DNA from: Rhodamnia argentea
Taxonomy: Eukaryota > Streptophyta > Magnoliopsida > Myrtales > Myrtaceae
Assembly (NCBI RefSeq): GCF_020921035.1
Contig: NC_063153.1
Span: 11,098,001 to 11,162,000 of the forward strand
Direction of reading: 5' to 3'
DNA length: 64,000 nt
Positions 48,077 through 58,506 of this stretch are shown here, one piece after another. A program made the position numbers and the translations under genes. How positions within the stretch are numbered: position 1 is the stretch's first letter; the number at the start of each line of letters is the position of its first letter. The notes under the pieces were generated by a model. That model did no database searches and had not been told where the DNA came from. It saw only the letters and a list, made by a program, of their open reading frames with translations.

Positions 48077-48654
48077 GGGAAAAGTGTCAAAAAAGTCATA
48101 AACCTACCGCATTAGTACCAATTAGTCCTAAACCTATTTTTGGTGCTAATTCAGTCCTAAACCTTTTGTATTTGTGCCAATTCAGTTATAAACCTTTTGC
48201 TGGTGCCAATTCAATCATAAACCTTTTGTATTAATGTCAATTTAGTCCTAAATTTTTTGTATACATGCTAATTGAGTCAATTTGGCCAATTTTGTTCGGA
48301 CATCACTGGAAGTGGATGTCAATTGTCCTATGTTGCACAATCAACGCTAATGTAGACATTTTTTAATATTTTTTTAAAAAACCAAAAAATGCTTTAAAAA
48401 TTTATTAAAAACATTAAAATAATATTTAAAAATGTCCAAGTCAATACTAACCGTGCCACGTAGGACAATCGACGTTTACGTCAGCGATTTTCAATCAAAA
48501 TTAGCTTGATTAACTCAATTGGCATAAATATAACCGATTTATGAGTGAATTGGCATCAATGCAAAAGATTTAGGACCGAATTGACACAAAAAATAGGTTT
48601 AGGACTAAATTGGAACTAATGCAATAGGTTTATGACTTTTTTGACATTGTTCCC
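48077..48654. mobile_element. Foldback element, family A, best-preserved copy
   Basis: The left arm GGGAAAAGTGTCAAAAAAGT is matched by the right end ACTTTTTTGACATTGTTCCC in inverse. Pairing continues for about 200 bp. The left arm is six to seven tandem units of 29-31 bp (core AGTCCTAAACCTTTTGTA, then GTGCCAATTC). The right arm has about three. TGCCACGTAGGA lies at 48454-48465. Flanks are GAATTAACTA and GAATTTTAACTA, a possible target duplication altered by 2 bp. No ORF. Arm similarity of roughly 90% by eye suggests comparatively recent activity or arm conversion. Confidence 0.75.
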
Positions 48655-48766
48655 GAATTTTAACTATAATGGTGTCGGACGGGAGAATTAGAGAATGTCC
48701 ATTGCCGACATGGATGCTCCTTTGTGGCATGCATTATCATGCGGCGAAGCGTAAAGATCAGAGTGA

Positions 48767-48978
48767 GGGCGCGCATGACAACACTTTCGGAGCGGAAATT
48801 CGCTTGGTAACGTAACTTCTAGAGTAGCAATCCATTTGATTACTCCAATTTATTTTTCTACTTCTAGAGTAAGAAGTAGTTGTTGAGTCATTTGAAAAAG
48901 TAAAAAAAAAAAATTACTTTTTGAGAGAAGTAAAAAATCAACTTCTGCTAAAAAAACGAAGCATTACCATGCGCGCCC
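48767..48978. mobile_element. MITE with GGGCGCGCATG ends
   Basis: The left terminus GGGCGCGCATGACAACAC is inverted at the right terminus ATTACCATGCGCGCCC. The interior has ACTTCTAGAGTA repeats and an AAGTAAAAAA tract. It is 212 bp long. A partial relative lies at 19034. No clear target duplication seen. Confidence 0.6.
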
Positions 48979-48989
48979 TAGGAACTGAG

Positions 48990-49340
48990 CTTGTTCCTAC
49001 ACGATAAAGGTGTATACGACGTCACCTAAGGTCCAACTTATTTTCTGTGGAGATGCAAAACGTTTAGGGGAAGTAGTTTGATATCAACAAATGAAACATC
49101 CACTTTCGTTCCTATGGCCCAAAATGAAGTGGCTCATCTATAGTTGAGGGAAGTTGCTGCCCTAGCTCATTGGGCTTTGGTTGATGACTCATGTAATTGG
49201 TGATACAAGTTGAGTCAAAGTCTTATGGTCGAACATTCGTGGACGACCCGGTCTAAGCCGACTTGGAGCAAGCATCAAATCATGCCTTGACTTGAGAGTG
49301 CTCTAAGCAGGGAAGTCCAAACATGTGTCATCCGCAGTAG
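48990..49340. other. Gene-free spacer
   Basis: Nothing recognisable on either strand. Confidence 0.4.
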
Positions 49341-49344
49341 AATA

Positions 49345-49705
49345 ATGATATAAATAGTTTATGAACTTTCGCCTAATATATATTATGGTCCCCGAACTTT
49401 GAATTAATTCAATATCGTTCCTAAACTTTTAATTTGTCCAGTGCAGTTCTTGCACTTTTGGTACACATTTAATTTAGTCCTTAAACTACATGGAAACGTT
49501 CAATATTGCCTTTTCGTTAATTCAAATTCATGGACAACATTGAACCATTCCATAAAGTTTGGGACTCTATGGAACATGTTGCCAAAAGTAACTTGACGAC
49601 ATTGAACAAATTAGAAGTTCAATGATGATATTGTATATTGGACTAAAGTTCAAAAATTATATTGAGAAAATTTAAAGTTCAAGAATCACGTTGCACGTTG
49701 AATCA
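49345..49705. mobile_element. Inverted-repeat element, family E (remnant)
   Basis: The left part carries TTTATGAACTTTCGCC and GGTCCCCGAACTTTGAATTA. The right part carries inverted relatives (TTTAAAGTTCAAGAATCACG, GACTAAAGTTCAAAAATTAT). ATTCAATATTGCC opposes GACATTGAAC. Arms are degraded and ends approximate. Confidence 0.4.
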
Positions 49706-49898
49706 AAATTCAGCACAATCCACATCACTGCCCACCACTCTCGCTTGGCCCTTTTCTTTTGCCCCCCAGTCCCCATAAGAAAGCAGAAAAGACTCTTCTT
49801 CGCAACAACCAATGATCTGTCCATATTCAACAAAGCCAAACATAAACAACAGGAATTGCCAGCATAAAAGAGTATCCACCAAAACCAAAAGCCTTCCT

Positions 49899-49907
49899 CT
49901 TTTATAT
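49899..49907 (+). promoter_or_regulatory. Candidate TATA box of the DUF4408 gene
   Basis: CTTTTATATTG lies about 80 bp upstream of the ATG, followed by a CT-rich leader (49941-49956), a typical plant core promoter arrangement. Confidence 0.45.
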
Positions 49908-49984
49908 TGACACCAACCTTTCACTCACGCCTAACGCCATCTCTCTCTCTCTCTCGATCGACCTTCTCTGTTGTAGCAGAAGCC

Positions 49985-50908
49985 ATGTCTGATGAGGCAT
50001 CTGCAACACCACCAACTCCTTCCCTCTGGTCCACCATGAACAGCTGGTTCACCCCTCCTGTGCTCTTCCTGCTGCTAAACCTCATGATTGGCACCATCGC
50101 CATCACTTCACAGCTCGGTTCTTCTCCCGGGAGCACCAACGATGATCAACGACAAGACCAGCAAGAGCACGAGACCCAAAAACACCCACCAGCCCCACCT
50201 TTTCCTGGACCTCCCTCCATCTTCCAGAGGCTCATGTCCATCATCTTCTTCTGGAACAGACCCCAAGAACAACCCACTTGGTGGCCCACTCCTGTGAAAG
50301 CCCCTGAAATGGAGATCCACCTCCCATTTCAAGAACCAGAACATGAACAGAGACAAGAAAAAGGACCAGAACAGGAGCAAGAGATTCCATCTCGCTCTGC
50401 TAGATCTCCTTCCATGCCCCAGAAGCCCAGGCCCTCCGGCCTCTACAGCCACATAGTGATAGAGCCGACTGCGACACCCGCTCCTACCCCGACCGGCAAT
50501 GTTAATTACCCAAATCTAGAGCCAGTCGCTCACTACAGCTCTCGGCAAGAGCAAGCAGAGGCACAAGAACAGCAGGAAGAAGAAGAAGAAGAAGAAGAAG
50601 ACGGTGGTGGTGCTGACGAAGCCGAGAGTGGAGTGGCGATAAATGGGTTGCCCAGAACCATGAGGAGATCCGCAAGCGCAAAGTACCCGACTGTGCATAT
50701 CGACGAGGAAGACGACGAAGAAGAAGACGGAGGTTTCCTCGAGAGGCGCCGGCCGGCGAGCGCGAGAGAAGGGAAGGGTAAAACCAGCGGTCATGGGGAT
50801 GAGGAGGTCGACGCCAGGGCCGATGACTTCATCAACAGGTTCAAGCATCAACTGAAGCTGCAGAGGATTGACTCCATCACTGGGCAAAACAGAGGAGGTC
50901 GCAATTAG
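49985..50908 (+). CDS. DUF4408 / DUF761 domain protein (A70-like), single exon
   Basis: 307 aa. The N-terminal DUF4408 segment (SLWSTMNSWFTPPVLFLLLN, about 13-45) holds one transmembrane helix. The long middle is disordered and rich in Pro, Gln and Glu, with an uninterrupted Glu run near residues 198-206 encoded by GAA repeats. The C-terminus carries the short DUF761 motif VDARADDFINRFKHQLKLQR (about 277-296). Proteins of this architecture are plant-specific. Arabidopsis PAMP-induced protein A70 is a member, and their molecular function is unknown. The start is the ATG of MSDEASATPP. An in-frame ATG 78 bp upstream would sit in the CT-rich leader close to the TATA box. No intron. Confidence 0.9.
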   Translation: MSDEASATPPTPSLWSTMNSWFTPPVLFLLLNLMIGTIAITSQLGSSPGSTNDDQRQDQQEHETQKHPPAPPFPGPPSIFQRLMSIIFFWNRPQEQPTWWPTPVKAPEMEIHLPFQEPEHEQRQEKGPEQEQEIPSRSARSPSMPQKPRPSGLYSHIVIEPTATPAPTPTGNVNYPNLEPVAHYSSRQEQAEAQEQQEEEEEEEEDGGGADEAESGVAINGLPRTMRRSASAKYPTVHIDEEDDEEEDGGFLERRRPASAREGKGKTSGHGDEEVDARADDFINRFKHQLKLQRIDSITGQNRGGRN

Positions 50909-51790
50909 CAGATAACTAGGAATCACTCCGAGTTTGATCAGTGTGGTGTGTATTAGAAATGTTGAAGATGTCCATCTTTTTCTACCTCCTTTTGAGCTCC
51001 TTCCAAGTATGTTCCTTTTTAACCAGTGGTCTTCTGGAGATGGTGTTGCATTGTATCGTGTGATGTACAGAGTTGGATCAAGAAAGAAAAGCAGGAGAAA
51101 GATTATTTGCAGGAGCCCTAATTATTTGCAGAGAAAAACCCTAATCATTGCTTAACATGTTAGATGATTCTTGGATTGCAAAACTCCCCATCATGAATAA
51201 TGGGAACATCTATAGGTTGGTTACAGGCGTTGACTATATTTAAAAAAAAAATTTTGATTGGCTATAATAATCTTGTGTTTTGGTACCACAATTAGGAGAA
51301 GATAGATGGTTCCTTAAGTATATAACAGTAAAAATTTCATATAATTTGTAAAAAAAATTGCAAAATTGCTTTTATGGATGGACGAGGGTAGGGCGAGAGG
51401 GCGAAGGAAGTGAACCGAAAGTCTGGAAAATGATTTCCTTGCTTTTACGGAAGGAAATCACTTTTCCCAATTTTAGAATGATATTTTTTATTGATCGGAA
51501 ATCATTTTCCTTGACCACTTAGTCTCCTCCTCCTCCCCCCTCCCACCCCCCCCGGCCCCAAATTCAAGCATCGGAAATTGGAGAAAATTTTTCAGAAAAA
51601 CTTTTTTCGCGAAATAAACAAAGCCTATGTATATAACTCTTCGTTCCTATAAATTTTTTAAAATTATTTGTGCTTAATTTCTACGTCCATCAAATTTGGC
51701 TTTGATTTGTCTTTCTATCAAGCAAGCAAGTTGAGCCCTCTAATAAAGCTATATTATATAAAACAAGGATAAGATCCTACTAATGCAACA
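50909..51790. other. 3' flank of the DUF4408 gene
   Basis: Probable 3' UTR to about 51170, then AT-rich non-coding sequence. Near 51420-51490 there are GGAAATCA/TGATTTCC inverted blocks typical of a family F-like MITE remnant. No gene. Confidence 0.4.
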
Positions 51791-51794
51791 CAGT

Positions 51795-52077
51795 GGGAGA
51801 ATCATAAAAAAAAAAAGTGTTAAACCTATTGTAATTGTTTCAACTAAATCCTAATTTTTTTTGCATTTGTGCCAACTCAGTTCATCCCGCCAACTTTGGT
51901 CGGCCGGCATTGATATTGATGCTAGTGTTAACGTGAACAATCTTTAATAATGCTTTTTTTTATTTATTCTATTACGTTTTGTTCCTAAGACTTTAGGGCT
52001 GGTGAGGGTCGTTGGCCACAGGCGAGGGCAAGGGCACACGGCCCCTCTTCGGTCCTAAAGTCTAAGGAAAGAAAAAG

Positions 52078-52121
<44 letters not shown>

Positions 52122-52274
52122 TTGTTTAGGTTAGCATCGGCTTGTCAAAGTTGGCTGAATGGACTGAATTGATACAAATAAAAAAGGCTTAGGACTAAAT
52201 TGGCAAGAAAAAAAGGTTTAAGATTGAATTGACACAATTGCAATAGATTTAAGATTTTTTTTGGTAATTTTTGC
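51795..52274. mobile_element. Foldback element, family A
   Basis: The left arm (TTAAACCTATTGTAATTGTT, then TTGTGCCAACTCAG) and the right arm (TTGAATTGACACAATTGCAA, then ATAGATTTAAGA) are inverted. Inner arms have CCAACTTTGGTCGGCC opposed to TCAAAGTTGGCTG. The core is GC-rich (51985-52050) next to a long AT microsatellite. Ends approximate. Confidence 0.6.
52081..52120. repeat. (AT)20 microsatellite inside a foldback element
   Basis: Uninterrupted AT dinucleotide run of 40 bp. Confidence 0.95.
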
Positions 52275-52775
52275 TTTTTTTGCAAAACATGTACCCTAAG
52301 TCTTGATGCAATTTGATTGCGTAAGCACTCGTCAAATCTGCCATTATTAGATCGTTGATTTCGTACCGGACCTAACCAAATGTTGTTTTATGGCATTTAC
52401 AGCTTTTAAGTTAGATGCAGTACACGGTGGATCGAGTGGCTATTGCCTTTCATCCGATTCAGATCGACGTCAGCAGGATCAAGAGAATTTCAACTGCAAT
52501 ATTACAAAGTTAATGGGGGAAATGCCTTCAATCCGTGTCAACAAGCGTCTTGGAGGTAATGCAAATGTAGAATTGCCACATCAAACCTCTAACAGCAACA
52601 CTGGATGGAATTATTTAACGGGTTAGATTTGGGTATAAAGTGAAAGCCGATGGTTTTTTAAGGTAAAGGCGAAAAGAATAAAAAAGTTTGTGCCAAAGTT
52701 GAGACCGACCTAAAGTTGGTGTTTTTTTAGTGAATTGGTCCGAAAATGAGAGTGCTATTTCTATACTTTTAGGTT
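52275..52775. other. Gene-free spacer between two foldback elements
   Basis: Contains one 78-codon plus frame (52390-52626) with no recognisable domain and no promoter or splice support. Nothing else seen. Confidence 0.35.
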
Positions 52776-53491
52776 GGGAAAATTACTAAAAAAGTCTTAA
52801 ACCTATTATAGTTGTGCTAATTTGACCATAAACCTTTTTTTTTTACCAATTTAGTCCTAAACATTTTGCATTTATGTCAATTCAGTCCTAAACTTTTTGC
52901 ATTTATGACAATTTAGTCCATCCGATCAACTTTAACCAGAAATTGCAAACGTAAACATTGGCCATTCATCGGCGTTGATGTTGATAATTTTTAATAATAT
53001 CATAAGGTTTTATTTATTTATTTATTTAGTTATCCCTTTTTTTCTTTATGTGCCTTCTTCCTTCAGCCGGTCGCCGGACCTTGTCGGCCATTGATGAGGC
53101 TTAGCCTAACGGGTGAGGTCGAGCCTTGTCCAACCCTAGTCTGCCCGGGCAAGGCCGGACGAGGCCAAGCCGCATCAATAGCCGACAAGGTTGATCTCGC
53201 CGGCCCTCGCCTTTGGCTCGTCACCGAGGTCTAGGGACCGGCTAGAGGAAGAAAACAAGGAAAGAAAGAAAAGAGAAAGAAAAAAAAAGGTAAAAAAGTA
53301 ATAAAAAATTAGATAAAAAATTAAGATACTATTAAAAATAGTCCACGTCACCACCGGTAGACGTTTTCGGCCAAAGGTGGCTAGATGGAATGAATTGACA
53401 CAAATACGAAAATGTTTAGAACTTAATTAGAAAAAAAAAAGATTTAGAATTGAATAGGTACAATTACAATAAACTTATAATTTTTTTTTCC
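52776..53491. mobile_element. Foldback element, family A, with a GC-rich core
   Basis: The left arm starts GGGAAAATTACTAAAAAAGT and holds about four 30-bp units (TCCTAAACATTTTGCATTTA, then TGTCAATTC). The right arm ends ATAATTTTTTTTTCC with about three inverted units. The core 53055-53235 is GC-rich, with GGCCGG/CCGGCC and CTCGCC blocks in both orientations. Flanks TTTTAGGTT and TTATAGGTT are similar and could be a target duplication. Confidence 0.65.
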
Positions 53492-53499
53492 TTTATAGG

Positions 53500-54890
53500 T
53501 TAGATGGGATATAGTCCTTGGTTAGTAATTAAATGGGCAAAATTCAGGTTCATCTCTCTCTCCTCTCCGCTACATAAATTGAATAAATTCATTTGCAAAA
53601 GTACGCATAAGGACAAATTTCCGGGCAATTTCGTTCAGAAAGATTTAATATTTATCCAGTGGAGATGGGATTAATCCATCTACTCTAAAGACCATATGTC
53701 AGCATGTGGCTGAGCTTGTCGTGAACTATTTTTATGTGCTTCATTGGGCCAACGTAACCTAAGCTCCTACTCAACAGCCTACCATTATCTTTATAGCTTG
53801 CGCACATAGCCAGATTTGCAAAGCAGTATTAAATCCTAAGTGCCCGAACAAATATTTCTATAAGAATTGTTATTGTTCTTATCTCAACTGCTGTTTTATT
53901 GTTCCACCTTCCAAGTTTAGGGTTTTCTATTGTGTGTTAAACAAAGTGACAGAATGATGTCACCGGTTTCGGCTGTGGACAAGCCCGTGCGGCGCCTACT
54001 TAACCATAACATCAAGCCAGCCTTTCCTCGATAGATCGTGTCAAAGGATGGTAGACCGATTCACATCATCGCAATTACGACTGCCCCGCGCCCAATTGGA
54101 CTTGGGTATCAAATCCCTCGAGCGAGACGTACAGATCGCTTCTATGCAATAATTGATGCTGGCCTGTCATAGTCATCATTCGGGAGAGCGGCATCGACTC
54201 CCGATCGGTTTACGCAAGGGAGATCTCTTGATATGATAATTTATCTCGTCCTTGGATTCCTAATACAAATTCCACAATGCCACTCTTAAGAACCAATTAT
54301 ATGAGCCCTTCTGCATCTCTCGCGCTTCACCCGGATGCCACAAAATCCCAACTTCTTAGCTCACATGGGTATGATTGGCACGAACACTTTGGAGGATTGG
54401 CCTTCATCATCAGCTTAGCATCACGGATATTTAGGAGAGTCAAGCCTAGACCTCATGGTCTGGCCCGTACTTAGAAGTTAGGTGGGCTTGGACATGCAGG
54501 CTCTGCTTCACGGCCCAGTTCGGCCTTGTCGAGCTCGAGTTAATTAATTACAAACCTTCTGCTTAATGGGAGCTTAATTAGACAACATTACTCGAGCTCG
54601 CAGCCAAACTGAACTTGAAGGTTGTTACATGGTGTCGGAGTATATTTAACGTCCAACAAATCCAACCCTCCTAGTTACTACCGGGGGGTCGGAGTGCTTA
54701 TGAAAGTCTTTAACGTGGCCATTCTTATTGTGATTCTCGATCGTTCGGATCGAAGGGGCTTACATTATATCATCCTCATCTTGTGCCCTTCTCACAGATC
54801 GCATGCATAAATCTATTGGGAAAAGAAATTTTTTTAACATTTGACACTAGAAAAAATTACTCAATCAGTTCTAAATCGGAAAAATTGTAA
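53500..54890. other. Gene-free region
   Basis: Nothing could be supported. Plus frames 54277-54474 and 54622-54810 lack domains. A damaged family A end (TACTCAATCAGTTCTAAATC, then AAAAAGTCCTAAATC) lies near 54855-54915. Confidence 0.4.
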
Positions 54891-54919
54891 AAAAAGTCCT
54901 AAATCTTTTGCATTTTTAT

Positions 54920-56790
54920 GCGCGGTTTGGTGTTAATTTTGCTACTTTTCAGTCCCGATCTTAGAAGTTGTTTAGTCCGATGTTCAGTGCTGATTTTCAC
55001 CGCTGTTTTGCATCCGTTCGGCCCTTATTCTAGCTGCAATTTGGTATTGGAATCCCCTGTCGATTAGTGCTGGAATTTGCTGCTGTTCTAGTCTTATTTT
55101 GTCACTGTTCTTAGTCCAAGAAGTGCTATTTTTTGGACGATTTCATTAGCTCTGCAGTGCAGATTTTTGCTAGCCGTTCAGGATCAAGTACCGCACTTTT
55201 GAGCGCAATCTCTCCACTGATTAGGTGCTATTTGAGGTGCGAAATAGCTGTTGTGATTTTGCCTCACTAGTCCAAATCGTGTATACGAAACCTCCCTAGC
55301 TGATTGGTTCGAGAATTCGCCTGGTGCACAAGATTTTCTGCTAAAGCTTTGGAATAAGGTAATGATTCTAATCTCGAGATATGCTGGAAGTTGGTGCCAC
55401 GATTTGAAATATTTGATTACCTATTTGAGCTATTTCGTGATCCGACGAAATCTTTTTAAGTCGCAGGTGATCAATTAGGAAAATCTTTCCTAATTCGCAA
55501 CCGCACATATGGATTTGATTATATCCATAAGGCTTTAGATGGAATCATTGACATAGCGGGTATTTCGAATTTTTAGGGTCGATCTATCAGGCTTTAGATC
55601 GAAACTTGATTCGAAAGAAATTGCGAAATATTCAAGATGATTTATTTGCTTCCATATTTGAATTGAACTAATTGAATTGCTATCTTCTCGCAATATTTGA
55701 ATGCATGTTGAAAATCTCTAAAAAATATTACATATAGGTAATTGCTGGATATAGATTAGATTTACATATCATTCTAGATAGAATTGCCATGTTTAAATGA
55801 AATTGCATTCTAGGATAAAATCATATAGATAGGATTGCATGTTTATTTGGTTCATAGAATAAATTAGATTAGACCCCCATTCTAGGCTATATTATGCATA
55901 TCTAGATAGATAATTATGCCTAAAATAGCTTATCTTCGATAGGTTAGGGTTTAGGTTCATTTAAACTCTAAGATATACAAGATAACTATTCATTTGGCAT
56001 AGTTTATTTTAGGGTCATAATTAAATCCGAAAATAATAAAATGTCATATGTGCCATGTCATCATGCATTTGTCATATCATTTGACACGTCATTTGCCATG
56101 TCATTAGTTCATCATATAGAGTTGCATAGTATGGTCTTTAATTAATTCGCACCACGTAGTCGATTTAATTAGATTTAATATTATTTTTACTATAGTTTAG
56201 TTTAATTGCATGTTTAGAATAGTCATGTAGATTAGATTAATTTCATATCCATTCATTCATGCCATTGCATTAGACTAAAAGTCATGCATTGCATATAGGT
56301 TAGACTTCATTTTAAAAAAAAAGTGAAAATAAAAAAGAGTAAACAAAATTGTTTGGCGCATGCTCCCTACTTACTTTGAATTCTGAATGTTCGTTTAATT
56401 GATTGTGCACTCGCATGATAACCAATGTTTGTGACTTAGGTTAAAATCAATTAAAGCTGCTTGATCAAATTTTTTCATGAAATAAAATGGTACCGAAAGG
56501 GCATTAGAGTAATCTAGTGTAATCAAGTCCTCGTATCCAAAATCTCCGGTTCACGTAAATAAAATAGTCCTCTTGCTATTTTATTTAAGTTCCTAATCAA
56601 CCTACCTTAAATGATTAGTAGCGACTCCAATTAAAATCTTGACATGTTAATTATTTGAACCTTAAGTTGTGAATTGGTAGAGTTTGGGAGGACTCGAGTT
56701 AGGTTAGTTACTTTAATTAACTTAGTAATCCATTAACCCGAAAGCCTGATTTTTTAGGTCGCGACATTCTGAACTCACAAAATGGCATCC
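54920..56790 (+). repeat. Possible degraded LTR/leader of a large retrotransposon
   Basis: About 1.9 kb of non-coding sequence resembles by eye LTR-plus-leader regions of long plant gypsy elements. Supporting strings are GTTTGGTGTTAATTTTGC near the start, TAGTAGCGACTCCAATTAAA at 56617, and TTTTTAGGTCGCGACA at 56750, which are like the GGCGACTCC and GGTCGCGACA blocks of Ogre/Tat leaders. No gag or pol follows. Tentative. Confidence 0.3.
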
Positions 56791-56944
56791 TTGCTAACCC
56801 CATCGGGAGCCCCCGAGCGAGAGTTGACGGGGGCCGGTGACCATCACCGGACCCTAGGCGAGTATCGTGACTTTAGCCAATGGCCAGATTTGGCCACATG
56901 GAGGGCGGGTGAGGGTTGTGACCCCCGCCGACCCGTCGCACGCG

Positions 56945-57425
56945 GTTCGCTAAGGGTTGCCGGCCTCCGCCAGCTCTCACTTAGGGGCTAGAGGGGCTAC
57001 CTATTTCTGGTTTCGGAGGAAAAGCTTGCAAAGATTAGAAAAAAAAAATATTCAAAATTTGTCCACATCGGCGCCAGGGGTGCCATGTAAAACGGTGAGC
57101 GTTCACGTTAGGGATTTTCTATCAATATGACTGAATTGACAAAACATAAAAAGATTTATGACTGAATCAGCAAATTTTTGCTCACGGTTTAGCGGTGTTG
57201 GCCTCTACCAACTCTCACCCATGGGCTAGCGAGGCCACCTATTTTTGGGTTCAGATGAAAAAATTAAAAAATTAGAAAAAATATTTAAAAATTATCCACA
57301 TCGGCGCAAGAAGTACCGTGTAAAATGGTCAGAGTCCACGTTGGCAATTTCCGACCAATAGAACCGAATTAATAAAACATGAAAATGTTTAGGATTAAAT
57401 TGGTAAATTTAAAGGGTTTATGACT
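56945..57425. repeat. Two tandem diverged copies of a unit of about 240 bp (family A right half)
   Basis: 56945-57185 and 57186-57425 align at an offset of about 241 bp. Both carry GGCTAG(A/C)G(A/G)GG(C/G)(C/T)(A/T)CCTATTT, CCACATCGGCGC, a GTAAAA(C/T)GGT block and a GACTGAATTG-like arm. Each ends in an arm fragment of the foldback type, so a half-element has been duplicated. Confidence 0.6.
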
Positions 57426-57469
57426 GAATTGGTAAAAGTATGAAAGGTTTAGGGCTGTCGATTTCTCCT

Positions 57470-57735
57470 AATTTTTTTAAAATTTTTCCAATTTAATTAT
57501 TAACCTTTGCGCTAAATTCCAACGTAGTCTTTTCGGCCAATGTTGCGGGAATCGCCGACGTGGCTATCAATGATCACCTATTGCCTTGCGTTGCACTCTG
57601 CCGCATCGGCGATTGTAGGGTTGAAAGAAGTAATTGGAATTTCGCACAAAAGATTTTATAACTGATTTGGAAAATTTTGAAAAGTTTAAAAGTAAATTGA
57701 CATTTGTACAATAGGTTTAGAATGTAGGCAATTTC
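57470..57735. mobile_element. Foldback element, family C
   Basis: The left arm ATTAACCTTTGCGCTAAATT, then TCCAACGTAGTCTTTTCGGC, is inverted on the right as GAAAGAAGTAATTGGAATTT, then CGCACAAAAGATT. The outer right arm reads GTACAATAGGTTTAGAATGT. The right arm contains the left breakpoint of the tandem duplication described next. Confidence 0.5.
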
Positions 57736-58506
57736 CATGTGAGAATGACCTGAATGCAGCTACATTCATATTCTATAATTAGTGTCTGTCTTAAATTCAG
57801 GGTGATGTTCAATTGTTTTGGCGGTCAAATGTTCACATCATGTGCCCCAAAAAGGACTCACCTCTTGCATTTTTCCACTTTGTATTTATTACAAATCAAT
57901 GCGTCCATCTTCAATCCTCGTACGAAGTGTGAGCGGTTCATGTCATTACAGTGTCACATTCCAAACGAGAGAGATCGACCAACCAGCATTGCATTTATAA
58001 AAAGTGACTAATGTTATTGGAATTTATGTCTTAATTAAGACTGATTAAATTCGAAAACATTTTTCCTGAAAGTAATTCCATGTTTTGCTTATAAAAATGA
58101 TTGAGCGAAGAATATTTTCATCGTCTACGAAAATTTTCAGTTCTAAAGTGTTGTCGACAATGATAGGATTTTTATTAGCTAATTATTATACTACAATGCT
58201 TATTATCTTGACAATAATTAGCCACGGAACTTTAAAGAAAGAAATGATATAACATATTGGAATTACAAACCTTCTTATTTGATTTCAATGATTCGGATTC
58301 CAAAATTAAAAGTATAAACTTTCTTATCATTGATTATATTTTTCTAACGAGTAAGCCTACAATAGGTACGTAAGTCTTGGCGGATGAAATTCTTAATTGA
58401 TCTTAAGAGTAGTATAAACCATGAGTAAAAAGAACCAAAAGATAACTCGAGCATTAAGTATAATTTTTGTACTCAAAGACGTAAACGATCTCGTAGATTT
58501 CATGTC
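57685..58506. repeat. Tandem duplication, copy 1 (empty-site copy)
   Basis: 822 bp that matches 58507-59896 almost throughout. Shared landmarks are GTGCCCCAAAAAGGACTCAC, CACCTCTTGCATTTTTCC and GCATTTATAAAAAGTGACTA. At 57770-57790 it reads TTCTATAATTAGTGTCTGTC without the MITE found in copy 2. It includes a family F-like block (58055-58170). Confidence 0.85.

Noticed and set aside
52390-52626. 78-codon plus frame between two foldback elements
   Set aside because: No domain, no promoter and no codon signature distinguishing it from chance.
57754-58011. Similar short frames at 57754 and 59193
   Set aside because: Their similarity reflects the tandem duplication, not protein conservation. The second copy is shortened and differs in frame content.
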